From Primulina eburnea (Eukaryota > Streptophyta > Magnoliopsida > Lamiales > Gesneriaceae): 64,000 nucleotides of DNA. Shown one piece after another: positions 24,386 through 37,532 of the stretch (its first letter is position 1; every line of letters starts with the position of its first letter). Both the position numbers and the translations under genes were made by a program. Where the stretch lies: positions 1 through 64,000 of the forward strand of contig NW_027331400.1 of NCBI RefSeq assembly GCF_022965805.1, read 5' to 3'. The notes below the pieces were generated by a model that was not told the origin of the DNA, did not search any database, and saw only the letters and a program-made list of their open reading frames with translations.

Positions 24386-27300
24386 GTTCTGTAGAGAAGT
24401 CGCTAGGTTGCATGGCATGCGTAGGACTATTGTTTCTGGTCGCGGTGTTAAATTATTGAGTTACTTTTGGAAGACTTTCTGGGCTAAACTTGGCACAAAA
24501 TTGTTGTTTTCTACTACTTGTCATCCTCAAATGGATGGACAAACTGAAGTTGTCAATAGAACTTTGGGAACATTTTTGCGTGCTATTCTTAAAAAGAACT
24601 TGGATTGACATTTCTATGGACTTTATTTTGGGTTGCCTATGACTAAGAAAGGGAGGGATTCTATTTTCGTTGTTGTGGATAGATTCTCTAAGATGACAAA
24701 TTTTGAAGCTTGTCATAAAACCGATGATGCTTCAAACATTGCGGATTTGTTCTTTAGAGAAGTCGTTAGGTTGCATGGCATGACTAGGACTATTTCTTTT
24801 GATCGCGATGTTAAATTCTTGAGTTACTTTTGGAAGACTTTATGTGCTAAACTTGGCACAAAATTGTTGTTTTCTACAACTTGTCCTCCTCAAACGGATG
24901 GACAAACTCAAGTTTTCAATAGAACTTTGGGAACACTTTTGCTTGCTATTCTGAAAAAGAACTTGGATTGACATTTCTATGGCCTTTATTTTGTGTTTGC
25001 CTAGGAATAAGAAGGGAGGGATTCTATGTTTGTTGTTGTGGATAGATTCTCTAAGATGACACATTTTATAGCTTGTCATAAAACCGAAGATGCTTCAAAC
25101 ATTGCGGATTTGTTATTTAGAGAAGTCGCTAGGTTGCATGGCATGCCTAGGACTATTGTTTCTAGTCGCGATGTTAAATTATTGAGTTACTTTTGGAAGA
25201 CTTTCTGGGTTAAACTTGGCAGAAAATTGTTGTTTATTACTACTTGTCATCCTCAAACGAATGGACAAACTAAAGATGTCAATAGAACTTTGGGAACACT
25301 TTTGCGTGCATCTTAAAAAGAACTTGGAGTGACATTTCTATGGACTTTATTTTGGGTTGCCTAGGACTAAGAAGGTGAGGGATTCTATTTTTGTTGTTAT
25401 GGATAGATTCTCTAAGATGACACATTTTATAGCTTGTCATAAAACCAATGATGCTTCAAACATGGCGGATTTGTTATTTAGAGAAGTCGCTAGGTTGCAT
25501 GGCATTCCTAGGACTATTGTTTCTGGTCGCGATGTAAAATTCTTGAGTTACTTTTGGAAGACTTTCTGGGCTAAACTTGGCACAAAATTGTTGTTTTTTA
25601 CTACTTGTCGTCCTCAAACGGATGGACAAACTGAAGTTGTCAATAGAACTTTGGGAACACTTTTGCATGCTATTCTTAAAAAGAACTAGGATTGACATTT
25701 CCATGGACTTTATTTTGGGTTGCCTAGGACTAAGAAGGGGAGGGATTCTATTTTTATTGTTGTGGATAGATTCTCTAAGATGGCAAATTTTATAGCTTGT
25801 CATAAAATCGATGATGCTTCAAACATGGCGGATTTGTTCTTTAGAGAAGTCGCAAGGTTGCATGGCATGCCTAGGACTATTGTTTCTGGTCGCGGTGTTA
25901 AATTATTGAGTTACTTTTGGAAGACTTTATGGGCTAAACTTGGCACAAAATTGTTGTTTTCTACTACTTGTCATCCTCAAACGGATGGACGAACTGAAGT
26001 TGTCAATAGAACTTTGGGAACATTTTTGCGTGCTATTCTTAAAAAGAACTTGGATTGACATTTCTATGGACTTTATTTTGGGTTGCCTAGGACAAAGAAA
26101 GGGGGGGATTCTATTTTCGTTGTTGTGGATAGATTTTCTAAGATGACACATTTTATAGCTTGTCATAAAACCGATGATGCTTCAAACATTGCGGATTTGT
26201 TCTTTAGAGAAGTGGTTAGGTTGCATGGCATGACTAGGACTATTGCTTATGATCGCGATGTTAAATTCTTGAGTTACTTTTGGAAGACTTTATGTGCTAA
26301 ACTTGGCACAAAATTGTTGTTTTCTACTACTTGTCCTCCTCAAAAGGATGGACAAACTCAAGTTTTCAATAGAACTTTGTGAACACTTTTGCGTGCTATT
26401 CTTAAAAAGAACTCGGATTGATATTTCTATGGATTTAATTTTGGGTTGCCTAGGACTAAGAAGGGGTGATATTCTATTTTTGTTGTTGTGGATAGATTCT
26501 CTAAGATGACAAATTTTATAGCTTGTAATAAAACCGATGATGCTTCAAACATTGCGGATTTGTTCTTTAGAGAAATCGCTAGGTTGAATGGCATGCCTAG
26601 GACTATTGTTTCTGGTCGCGATGTTAAATTATTGAGTTACTTTTGGAAGACTTTCTGGGCTAAACTTGGCACAAAATTGTTCTTTACTACTACTTGTCAT
26701 CCTCAAACGAATGGAGAAAATGAAGTTGTCAATAGAACTTTGGGAACACTTTTGAGTGGAATTCTTAAAAAGAACTTGGATTGACATTTCTATGGACTTT
26801 ATTTTGGGTTGCCTAGGACTAAGAAGGGGAGGGATTCTATTTTCGTTATTGTGGATAGATTCTCTAAGATGACACATTTTATAGCTTGTCATAAAACATA
26901 TGATGCTTCAAACATTGCGGATTTGTTCTTTCGAGAAGTCGTTAGGTTGCATGGCATGACTAGGACTATTGCTTCTGATCGCGATGTTAAATTCTTGAGT
27001 TACTTTTGGAATACTTTTTGGGCTAAACTTGGCACAAAATTGTTGTTTTCTACTACTTGTCATCCTCAAACGGATGGACAAATTGAAGTTGTCAATAGAA
27101 CTTTGGGAACACTTTTGCGTGCTATTCTTAAAAAGAACTTGGATTGACATTTCTATGGACTTTATTTTGGGTTGCCTAGGACTAAGAAGGGGAGGGATTC
27201 TATTTTTGTGGTTGTGGATAGATTCTCTAAGATGGCACATTTTATAGCTTGTCATGAAACCGATGATGCTTCAAACATTGCGGATTTGTTCTTTAGAGAA

Positions 27301-28017
27301 GTCGTTAGGTTGCATGGCATAGCTAGGACTTTTGCTTTTGATCGCGATGTTAAATTCTTGAGTTACTTTTGGAATACTTTATGGGCTAAACTTGGCACAA
27401 ATTGTTGTTTTCTACTACTTGTCATTCTCAAACGGATGGACAAACTGAAGTTGTCAATAGAACTTTGGTAACACTTTTGCTTGTTATTCTTAAAAAGAAC
27501 TTGGATAGACATTTATATGGACTTTATTTTGGGTTGCTTAGGACTAAGAAAGGGAGGGATTCTATTTTCGTTTTTATGGACAGATTTTCTAAGATGGCAC
27601 ATTTAATAGCTTGTCATAAAACCGATGATGCTTCAAACATTGCGGATTTGTTCTTTAGAGAAGTCGCTATGTTGCATGGCATGCCTAGGACTATTGTTTC
27701 TGGTCGCGGTGTTAAATTATTGAGTTACTTTTGGCAGACTTTATGGGCTAAAATTGGCACAAAATTGTTGTTTTCTACTACTTGTCATCCTCAAACGGAT
27801 GGACAAACTGAAGTTGTCAATAGAACTTTGGGAACATTTTTGCGTGCTATTCTTAAAAAGAACTTGGATTGACATTTCTATGGACTTTATTTTGGGTTGT
27901 CTAGGACTAAGAAGGGGAGGGATTCTATGTTTGTTGTTGTGGATAGATTCTCTAAGATGGCACATTTTATAGCTTGTCATAAAACCGATGATGCTTCACA
28001 CATTGCGGATTTGTTCT
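24386..28017 (+). repeat. Integrase-core satellite, block 2 (about 10 monomers)
   Basis: Starts with the right-hand GTTCT and continues the A monomer interrupted at 16184. The order is A(rest)-B-C-(D/G hybrid)-H-B''-three further types-E-A; the last two monomers match those left of 16184. It ends in the same A monomer at the same base (GTTCT at 28013-28017), where the solo LTR begins. One monomer in this block (27402-27872) has AGA instead of the junction TGA and reads through. Confidence 0.92.
25357..25719 (+). repeat. Hybrid satellite monomer (D-type front, G-type rear)
   Basis: The first third carries D-type markers (KKVRDS, VVMDRF) and the rest G-type markers ([14 protein letters not shown]). 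The switch falls at about 25446, where ATAAAACC (D) meets AATGATG (G). The parental types are at 6990 and 13886. This is direct evidence of unequal crossing-over inside a monomer; the hybrid was then copied to 32465. Confidence 0.7.
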
Positions 28018-31000
28018 TGTAACGCCCCGAAAATTTTAAGGTCCACGCAAACAACATGCATGCAATTATTAAATTCTCTTGTATTTTAATTAAATGTTTT
28101 AATTGCATTATTATATTATGTTGTGCATATTTGCATATTTAAAATATATTTTTCTACATTGTTGCATTAAAATGTATTTTTAAAGGTTATTCGAGTTGCG
28201 ATCGAGGAACGGGGACCGAGGGCTGAAATATAGAAATTGATTTTTTATTAAATAAATGTTTTTAATTATTTAAAAGATGGTCAATGCTTTTTCTTATTTT
28301 TGAAAATATGGGGTTTTGAGGTGATTTTATACGCCGGGGCATAAATTTTATCGGTGTTGGTTTTTCAACTAAAAATCGAGTTTTTTAGCAACCCGGCTAA
28401 TAAATTCAAATTTTTATTAAAAGAAAACTTTGCTATTATTTTATTTAAATTCTAATTTAACTAAATGGGCTTAATTTCATGGCTTATTAGGCCTAAAGCC
28501 TACTTAGTGATTAGTTTAGTATTTAATTTGTTAATCAAATCAAAACCTACCCTACCTTGCAATCAAAGTCTCGGCCACCCACTTTTTAATTTCAAAACCT
28601 CTCCCCACAATTCTCAAACCACACGGCACTTCACACACAATTTCAGAAAAAAGAGCTTCGAAGAGATTTCGTGGGTTCAAGGGAGATTCAAGCCTTGGTT
28701 TCGATCCGTTCCTCGTCGTCAACATTTAATCGTGCGTTTAAAACGCAAAGGCACGCCATACATCTCCTTTTCTTATCTATCACATCGTAGTATCGTTTTA
28801 AATATCGTGTGCATGAAAAACATGAAATTCTTTGATTTATTTTCGGAATATTGCACATACATGTATGAAATCCATGAATTTTGATCCAAAAACATGTTTA
28901 CACGGTTGCTAAAGGGGCTGTCATGGCTAGGATATAATTAAGGATGATTTTCCCAAGTTTAAAGAGTCCTAAAACACACAAAAACGTTGCAAATTAAGAA
29001 GGAACAAAGCTGGAACCGTAGGAACAACTTCAGAAATAGGAACCGTAGGCTTTGGTGTGCATGTTGTGGTTCATGGACTCGATGGTTCTGCATGGGGGCT
29101 GGAGCTCGGCCAGGGCTTGTTGGGGGCTTGGCCAGGGTCAGGTTCGAAGGCTAGGTATGGTGCTAGGGCGGCTAGGGTTCGAGCTTGGGGCTGGGGAAGG
29201 AGTCCATGCTAGTTGGGTCTCTTCTCGAAGAGAAATCCTGGTGGCCGAGAAATTCAGGGGAGGGGCTCGTTAAGGGGCTGGCTAGGTGGTCTGGGTGATG
29301 GCTTGGGATGGTCCAGAGAGGGGTAGGTAGGTTCAGGGCTCGTGGTGGCTCGAGCCAGAACCATGCGAGGAAACACACGCACGCACACAGGGAGGGGATT
29401 GACGCGCACAGGCTGCGGGATTCTTCGGGCGGTTGGTGCGTGGCTCAGGGGCTCGGGCTTGGGGTGGCTCGGGTCTGGGGCTGGTCTAGGGTCAGTAAAG
29501 GTCATGGGTGGTCGGTAGTTAGAGGGCTGGAGGTGTCCTAGTCCAATTAGGAGTTCTAGAAATGCTAGGAAGACACGCTCAAAACATGCAGAAAATTGGT
29601 CTAGTTTCCAGAGGTGTTTTGGGCGGGCCAAGGCTGGTTTTTCGGGCTGGGCTTGCACAGTAGGGTCCCTAGATGGGTTGGCTTGGGTTTGGTTCAAGGT
29701 TGCTCGGGCGTGGCTCGGGTAAATTAGGAGATGGCTCGGTGTGTTCGTCGAAGGGTCAAAAACGAGAATTTAAGAAGGAAAAATTGATCCAAGGGTCCAC
29801 GGGGGTGGCTCATGACTTGGAAGGGTAGAATAAATCATAAAAAGGTTATGTTTAAAATTTGGTATCAAAATAACGAGTTTTGGATTTATTCGGAATTTAA
29901 TCGCCGCACGAAACGGCAATTAACGAGTTAATTGAAACGCCTAGTTTTAAGCTTTATAAAATTAAGAAAAATTAGATTTAAGCTTAAATAATTATTATAA
30001 GTCTAAGTTTTTAATTTAGGAATTTTATATTAAAGTTTGGTTTAATTCGGGATTAAAACGCATTAATACGTCACATTTAAAGATAAATTTAAAAGTCATC
30101 GAATTAAGCTAAATAAAAATATGAGAAAAATTCATATAGGCTTAAATAATTATTTGGGACATTTTAGAGTCATGAAATCAAGAAAAAAAGTCGAATTCGT
30201 AAAAAGTCGAGTCTAGGGGTAAAACGGTCTTTTTACGTCGGAAAATTAGCAAAGGTCATGGCAGTGCCCGAAATACTGTTTTCATGTTAAATATGTTATT
30301 TTTAAATGTTTATGAAATTAACATGAATTATTTATGATTTTAAATGTCAAAAGGAATTATTATGATTTAAAGAAGACATTTAAATACGTGTTGCATGCTT
30401 GGTTTCAAAAAGGGAAAAAGATATATGTTGTTAATGATTTTATAAAGTGATGTGAATGAAAAACGTTGAATGAAGTGAAGTGATTGTGACTAGTTCGTCA
30501 ATAGTGGCGATATCGTGAGGGTGATGGTCCCAGTGGGAGCCCGACGATCGTGTTTCCATTATTGCGAACAAGAGGTTAAGAGGTTATGAGGTTTGAGGTT
30601 AGGATAGGAATGTCGTGAGGGGAAAGCCCATTGGGAGCCCCGACGATCGTATTTCTATTCGATTCATGTTAGGCCAGGGCCCAGTTGACCGGTGAGAGTG
30701 TTGCTGGTGTCCCCCGCCGCCCAGTACTGTGGTTATATTTCTGATGGATCCATCAAGAGGTCATGTCATGAGAGGAAAGTCACAATTAACGATCTGAATT
30801 CAACAAAGGAAAAGGAAAAGGAAAATGTTTATGATCATGTTTAAATGTTTTGTCATGTTGAGGAAAAAGGAAAAGATTAAGGTTTATTTATGCATGTCAT
30901 GAAAATGTTTATGTTTAAAGTTTTATGCATCATGAAAAATGTTTACGAAAATGTTTATGATTAAATTTGTGCATCTTCATGAAAACGATATTTTAAGTAC

Positions 31001-31492
31001 AAGTATTTTTCACCGTTATATGTTTGACTGTATTACGTATTACTCGTTATAAAGATTATGGTGTGTTGAGTCTTTAGACTCACTAGGTGTGATGGATGTA
31101 GGTGGTTCTGAGGGAGGATTTGACGGGTGATACTACTGGACTGAAGGTGCACACAACCCGAGGACCAGCGCTTCTACTTTTCCGCATGTACGATTATGAC
31201 TTATGAATTATGTTAAAGATTTTTAAGATTATTTACTTAAGCTTTTTGAGAGATTTTTGAGAGGTTTAGTATGGGCTTTACTTTTCAAATTATTGTTTTT
31301 AGGTTTGGTAAAACAGTAGACGATTTTATTATTTCACTTGGATTTTAATACTAGTCGTTGGAGATTTTATTATAAAGAGGGAAAAATATTTTATGAAAAT
31401 ATTTTCTTGTGTTATTTGATATTTCGAAAAATGGGATAGAAAGAAAAAAAAATTCTAGTACTTTTAAAGCAATAAAAGATGAGGACGTTTTA
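28018..31492 (+). mobile_element. Solo LTR of the LARD-like family
   Basis: About 3.48 kb from TGTAACGCCCC to GACGTTTTA, flanked on both sides by GTTCT (28013-28017 and 31493-31497), with no PBS or interior. It has the same 3' tail type as the LTR at 20911-24385 and differs from it by very few bases (for example C to T near 28773). Flanks and target duplication are identical to those of the full element, so it is the same insertion event copied by duplication and not an independent one. Confidence 0.9.
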
Positions 31493-34400
31493 GTTCTGTA
31501 GAGAAGTCGCTAGGTTGCATGGCATGCGTAGGACTATTGTTTCTGGTCGCGGTGTTAAATTATTGAGTTACTTTTGGAAGACTTTCTGGGCTAAACTTGG
31601 CACAAAATTGTTGTTTTCTACTACTTGTCATCCTCAAACGGATGGACAAACTGAAGTTGTCAATAGAACTTTGGGAACACTTTTGCGTGCTATTCTTAAA
31701 AAGAACTTGGATTGACATTTCTATGGACTTTATTTTGGGTTGCCTATGACTAAGAAAGGGAGGGATTCTATTTTCGTTGTTGTGGATAGATTCTCTAAGA
31801 TGACACATTTTATAGCTTGTCATAAAACCGATGATGCTTCAAACATTGCGGATTTGTTCTTTAGAGAAGTCGTTAGGTTGCATGGCATGACTAGGACTAT
31901 TTCTTTTGATCGCGATGTTAAATTCTTGAGTTACTTTTGGAAGACTTTATGTGCTAAACTTGGCACAAAATTGTTGTTTTCTACTACTTGTCCTCCTCAA
32001 ACGGATGGACAAACTCAAGTTTTCAATAGAACTTTGGGAACACTTTTGCTTGCTATTCTGAAAAAGAACTTGGATTGACATTTCTATGGCCTTTATTTTG
32101 TGTTTGCCTAGGAATAAGAAGGGAGGGATTCTATGTTTGTTGTTGTGGATAGATTCTCTAAGATGACACATTTTATAGCTTGTCATAAAACCGAAGATGC
32201 TTCAAACATTGCGGATTTGTTATTTAGAGAAGTCGCTAGGTTGCATGGCATGCCTAGGACTATTGTTTCTAGTCGCGATGTTAAATTATTGAGTTACTTT
32301 TGGAAGACTTTCTGGGTTAAACTTGGCAGAAAATTGTTGTTTATTACTACTTGTCATCCTCAAACGAATGGACAAACTAAAGATGTCAATAGAACTTTGG
32401 GAACACTTTTGCGTGCTATCTTAAAAAGAACTTGGAGTGACATTTCTATGGACTTTATTTTGGGTTGCCTAGGACTAAGAAGGTGAGGGATTCTATTTTT
32501 GTTGTTATGGATAGATTCTCTAAGATGACACATTTTATAGCTTGTCATAAAACCAATGATGCTTCAAACATGGCGGATTTGTTATTTAGAGAAGTCGCTA
32601 GGTTGCATGGCATTCCTAGGACTATTGTTTCTGGTCGCGATGTAAAATTCTTGAGTTACTTTTGGAAGACTTTCTGGGCTAAACTTGGCACAAAATTGTT
32701 GTTTTTTACTACTTGTCGTCCTCAAACGGATGGACAAACTGAAGTTGTCAATAGAACTTTGGGAACACTTTTGCAGTGCTATTCTTAAAAAGAACTAGGA
32801 TTGACATTTCTATGGACTTTATTTTGGGTTGCCTAGGACTAAGAAGGGGAGGGATTCTATTTTTATTGTTGTGGATAGATTCTCTAAGATGGCACATTTT
32901 ATAGCTTGTCATAAAATCGATGATGCTTCAAACATGGCGGATTTGTTCTTTAGAGAAGTCGCTAGGTTGCATGGCATGCCTAGGACTATTGTTTCTGGTC
33001 GCGATGTTAAATTATTGAGTTACTTTTGGAAGACTTTATGGGCTAAACTTGGCACAAAATTGTTGTTTTCTACTACTTGTCATCCTCAAACGGATGGACA
33101 AACTGAAGTTGTCAATAGAACTTTGGGAACACTTTTGCGTGCTATTCTTAAAAAGAACTTGGATTGACATTTCTATGGACTTTATTTTGGGTTGCCTAGG
33201 ACTAAGAAAGGGGAGGGATTCTATTTTCGTTGTTGTGGATAGATTCTCTAAGATGACACATTTTATAGCTTGTCATAAAACCGATGATGCTTCAAACATT
33301 GCGGATTTGTTCTTTAGAGAAGTGGTTAGGTTGCATGGCATGACTAGGACTATTGCTTATGATCGCGATGTTAAATTCTTGAGTTACTTTTGGAAGACTT
33401 TATGTGCTAAACTTGGCACAAAATTGTTGTTTTCTACTACTTGTCCTCCTCAAACGGATGGACAAACTCAAGTTGTCAATAGAACTTTGTGAACACTTTT
33501 GCGTGCTATTCTTAAAAAGAACTCGGATTGATATTTCTATGGATTTAATTTTGGGTTGCCTAGGACTAAGAAGGGGTGATATTCTATTTTTGTTGTTGTG
33601 GATAGATTCTCTAAGATGACAAATTTTATAGCTTGTAATAAAACCGATGATGCTTCAAACATTGCGGATTTGTTCTTTAGAGAATCGCTAGGTTGAATGG
33701 CATGCCTAGGACTATTGTTTCTGGTCGCGATGTTAAATTATTGAGTTACTTTTGGAAGACTTTCTGGGCTAAACTTGGCACAAAATTGTTCTTTACTACT
33801 ACTTGTCATCCTCAAACGAATGGAGAAAATGAAGTTGTCAATAGAACTTTGGGAACACTTTTGAGTGGAATTCTTAAAAAGAACTTGGATTGACATTTCT
33901 ATGGACTTTATTTTGGGTTGCCTAGGACTAAGAAGGGGAGGGATTCTATTTTCGTTATTGTGGATAGATTCTCTAAGATGACACATTTTATAGCTTGTCA
34001 TAAAACAGATGATGCTTCAAACATTGCGGATTTGTTCTTTAGAGAAGTCGTTAGGTTGCATGGCATGACTAGGACTATTGCTTCTGATCGCGATGTTAAA
34101 TTCTTGAGTTACTTTTGGAATACTTTATGGGCTAAACTTGGCACAAAATTGTTGTTTTCTACTACTTGTCATCCTCAAACGGATGGACAAACTGAAGTTG
34201 TCAATAGAACTTTGGGAACACTTTTGCGTGCTATTCTTAAAAAGAACTTGGATTGACATTTCTATGGACTTTATTTTGGGTTGCCTAGGACTAAGAAGGG
34301 GAGGGATTCTATTTTTGTTGTTGTGGATAGATTCTCTAAGATGGCACATTTTATAGCTTGTCATAAAACCGATGATGCTTCAAACATTGCGGATTTGTTC

Positions 34401-35296
34401 TTTAGAGAAGTCGTTAGGTTGCATGGCATAGCTAGGACTATTGCTTTCTGATCGCGATGTTAAATTCTTGAGTTACTTTTGGAATACTTTATGGGCTAAA
34501 CTTGGCACAAAATTGTTGTTTTCTACTACTTGTCATCCTCAAACGGATGGACAAACTGAAGTTGTCAATAGAACTTTGGGAACACTTTTGCGTGCTATTC
34601 TTAAAAAGAACTTGGATTGACATTTCTATGGACTTTATTTTGGGTTGCCTAGGACTAAGAAGGGGAGGGATTCTATTTTTGTTGTTGTGGATAGATTCTC
34701 TAAGATGGCACATTTTATAGCTTGTCATAAAACCGATGATGCTTCAAACATTGCGGATTTGTTCTTTAGAGAAGTCGCTAGGTTGCATGGCATGCCTAGG
34801 ACTATTGTTTCTGGTCGCGATGTTAAATTATTGAGTTACTTTTGGAAGACTTTATGGGCTAAACTTGGCACAAAATTGTTGTTTTCTACTACTTGTCATC
34901 CTCAAACGGATGGACAAACTGAAGTTGTCAATAGAACTTTGGGAACACTTTTGCGTGCTATTCTTAAAAAGAACTTGGATTGACATTTCTATGGACTTTA
35001 TTTTGGGTTGCCTAGGACTAAGAAGGGAGGGATTCTATTTTCGTTGTTGTGGATAGATTCTCTAAGATGGAACATTTTATAGCTTGTCATAAAACCGATG
35101 ATGCTTCAAACATTGCGGATTTGTTATTTAGAGAAGTCGTTAGGTTGCATGGCCTGACTAGGACTATTGCTTCTGATCGCGATGTTAAATTCTTGAGTTA
35201 CTTTTGGAAGACTTTATGTGCTAAACTTGGCACAAAATTGTTGTTTTCTACTACTTGTCCTCCTCAAACGGATGGACAAACTGAAGTTGTCAAAAG
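31493..35296 (+). repeat. Integrase-core satellite, block 3 (about 10.5 monomers)
   Basis: Monomer for monomer a duplicate of block 2, displaced by about 7,107 bp, up to about 35.0 kb. At nearly every difference this block carries the commoner monomer state (for example MTHFIACHK where block 2 has MTNFEACHK). It also has odd insertions such as CTTTCTGATCG at 34444. It is cut at GTCAAAAG by the copia element. Confidence 0.92.
35292..35296 (+). other. Left target-site duplication AAAAG of the copia element
   Basis: AAAAG precedes the LTR start TGTTAGAGTAGG and is repeated after the right LTR at 44191-44195. A paralogous empty site, GTCAAAAGAACTTTGG with a single AAAAG, is present at 63408-63412. 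Confidence 0.88.
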
Positions 35297-36417
35297 TGTT
35301 AGAGTAGGTGCCCGTCGATCCAAGTGTTGGCCGAGTGTTCACAATGAAACTCTATGCATAAGCAATCTTTATTTTTCTAAAATTTGAAATTATCATTTTG
35401 GCAAATCTTTATCTGTATACCCATGCTAGTTGCATAGATAAAGCCCTTGAATATACAAATAGTAGAAAGAATATGAGATGCTCATATGATGAGTATCATG
35501 AAACTCATATTTGTAATACTGTATATTCTAAACGGTTCCTAGTCGATTCAGCCGCCACTAAGAAGGATATAGGCCGCTCGAGTTAGAGACTAGTATCTGC
35601 GATGTGAGTACCATGTTTCATTGGTAGGGGACATTGTGATGTCCGAACATGCAGATAGGTGCTCCTTGTAGAGTGCACTGAACAACCCTCCATAAAAGGA
35701 CTTTCCAAGTGGTTCTCACTTATCGAGTGGAAAAGTCCTGGTTTATGGTTGTACAGAATTAGTCCTTATGACCCGGGACAACATTGAGACTCTATGTGCT
35801 AGAATTACACTTTGACTTGTTTACCGACTCTCATGGGGTCATCAGGTGGCAAGGTTGGGTGTTCTGTCGAAACACATAGGAGTCGATGCATTGTAGCCGG
35901 GGATTCACCGCTTACCTACGGGTATGGATATCCTATGTGTTTTTCATGTATGTGTGGGTTGAAATCTCTGATCAGAGTATGGTGGTAATTATGAAAGGGG
36001 TTTCATAGATTACACCATCGATGCAACCACAACATGACACATAGTATCGATTCATTGACAACTCTCGATAAACCAATAGTTGTCGAATCGGTCGGGATAT
36101 ATGAGTTGAAGGGACCGTACTGTACGCTAACCATAATTGAATGGTTCTTGCAGGCACTATCATGTGATACCTAGGGAATCACGTAAGCGATGCTGCTAGG
36201 CGTTTAACGTGATTGGTTGGGTACTATCAGACTTGAGTTCTGACGTTCTTACTATCAAGGAGTTGATAAGTAAGAATGGAGCAATTGGGGTATGCTCGAA
36301 TAAGGACATGTTTAGTCCGAATCACATAGAGATGTGAACCCACGGCTAGTTGTATCAATGAACCATTGAGGGCCACACAAGTACTAGCTTTGTAAATCCC
36401 GATGAGAAGTAAAAATA

Positions 36418-36827
36418 GTTCAATGTGTTGAACGACTTATAAATGAGTTTATAAGTGTAAAGAAAAATAGAAGTATGACTTCTATGAGAGAAATATAAAT
36501 TTTAATTTATGGAAGTGTTCCTAAGATTAAAATTTGGCCAAGTAAATAATGTAGTTGAAAATTGTGATTTTCATAAACATTATTGAGGACTAAATTAAAT
36601 TAATTCAAGTGTTGAATTAATTAAACACTAGTGGACCTAGTAGAGTCTAAATAATTAAATTAATTCAAGTGTTGAATTAATTAAATAATATTGAGTCTTG
36701 TAGAGCTCAATTAAAATAATTATTTAACTAGTGGGACTTGAATAAATTCAAGTAGTATTTAATTAATCTCAAATGTGTTTGAGATAATTAAAATTTAGTC
36801 CATGGTTTTTAATGTGTTAAAAACCAT
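36418..36827 (+). repeat. Chain of ten perfect hairpins in the copia 5' LTR
   Basis: Perfect inverted repeats with tiny loops, mostly TGTG: 36418-36433 (GTTCAA), 36435-36456 (ACTTATAAA, loop TGAG), 36467-36485 (ATAGAAGT, loop ATG), 36495-36510 (ATAAATT), 36556-36573 (TGAAAAT), 36598-36622 and 36658-36682 (AATTAATTCAA, loop GTG), 36736-36753 (ACTTGAAT), 36766-36785 (ATCTCAAA), 36802-36827 (ATGGTTTTTAA). Stems are 6-11 bp, all fully paired, with different arms. The chain repeats in the 3' LTR at 43574-43983. Confidence 0.85.
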
Positions 36828-36837
36828 ATAATATATG
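36827..36837 (+). promoter_or_regulatory. TATA-like box of the copia LTR
   Basis: TATAATATATG lies just after the last hairpin and upstream of a CT-rich stretch (CTCTCTCCCTT and following). Its placement suggests the LTR promoter, with transcription starting some 30 bases on. There is no direct evidence of the start site. Confidence 0.45.
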
Positions 36838-37383
36838 TGAGACATGCTAGGGTTTGCATGCTTGGGAGGTGTAGAGTCTTGAATACTTTTGATTAAAAAA
36901 TTGCAATGGCATGCAACTTTTGTATCTAACTTTTTGCAACCCCAAGACTCATCCTCTCTCCCTTATTCCACATCACTTGGCCGAAATTTTTTTGTCTTCT
37001 CTCTAAAAATTTTTCTTCTCTCTTTTGTTCTTCAAGTGTTGGAGAATAAAAGTCCTCTCATTGAAAAATCTTCTTGCTTTTCTAGTGCAAAGCAAGAAGG
37101 GATTTACATAGCTTGTGGTGGGCCTAATTTGAAGGAAAGTTTCAAGGATTTGGAGGAGGAGCTTGTAGATCTTCATGCCTTGAAGAGCTTTGTTGTTTGA
37201 CAACGAAGTTGGTGCCATTCATCAATCCTTTAAAGATTGATAGGTATATTTTCTAAACATCCTATGTATGGTGTTATTTTGTAAATATTGCACATAACCT
37301 AGGGTGGCCGAAAATTCTTGCTAAATTTTAAAATTTTTGACTTCCGTTGCGCTTCCGGCCACCGTAACCGGTCCGCTTTCAAG

Positions 37384-37395
37384 TGGTATCCGAGC
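37384..37395 (+). promoter_or_regulatory. Primer-binding site of the copia element
   Basis: TGGTATCCGAGC, one base different from the usual TGGTATCAGAGC, begins two bases after the 5' LTR. It pairs with initiator-Met tRNA with one mismatch. Confidence 0.8.
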
Positions 37396-37532
37396 TAAGG
37401 TTACGGTTTTTGTGCTATATTTACGTAATATTGTATTGAGATCGATTTCTAACCGCTTGAGAATTTTTTGTGCAAGATTTGCAAAGGGCCGAAAATTTTA
37501 TTTCAAAAACAAAAAAAAAAAAAATAAATTTT

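Larger units (their letters stand above)
35297..37381 (+). mobile_element. 5' LTR of the copia element (2,085 bp)
   Basis: Starts TGTTAGAGTAGG and ends GTCCGCTTTCA two bases before the PBS. Its centre holds the chain of ten perfect hairpins (36418-36827), then a TATA-like box, then a CT-rich stretch typical of a transcribed leader. It carries 347 bp (36984-37330) that the 3' LTR lacks. The 103-codon frame near 36889 lies largely in that extra part and has no known domain. Confidence 0.92.

Noticed and set aside
36889..37200. 103-codon frame at the end of the copia 5' LTR
   Set aside because: Most of it is deleted in the 3' LTR; no domain; typical transcribed-leader composition.
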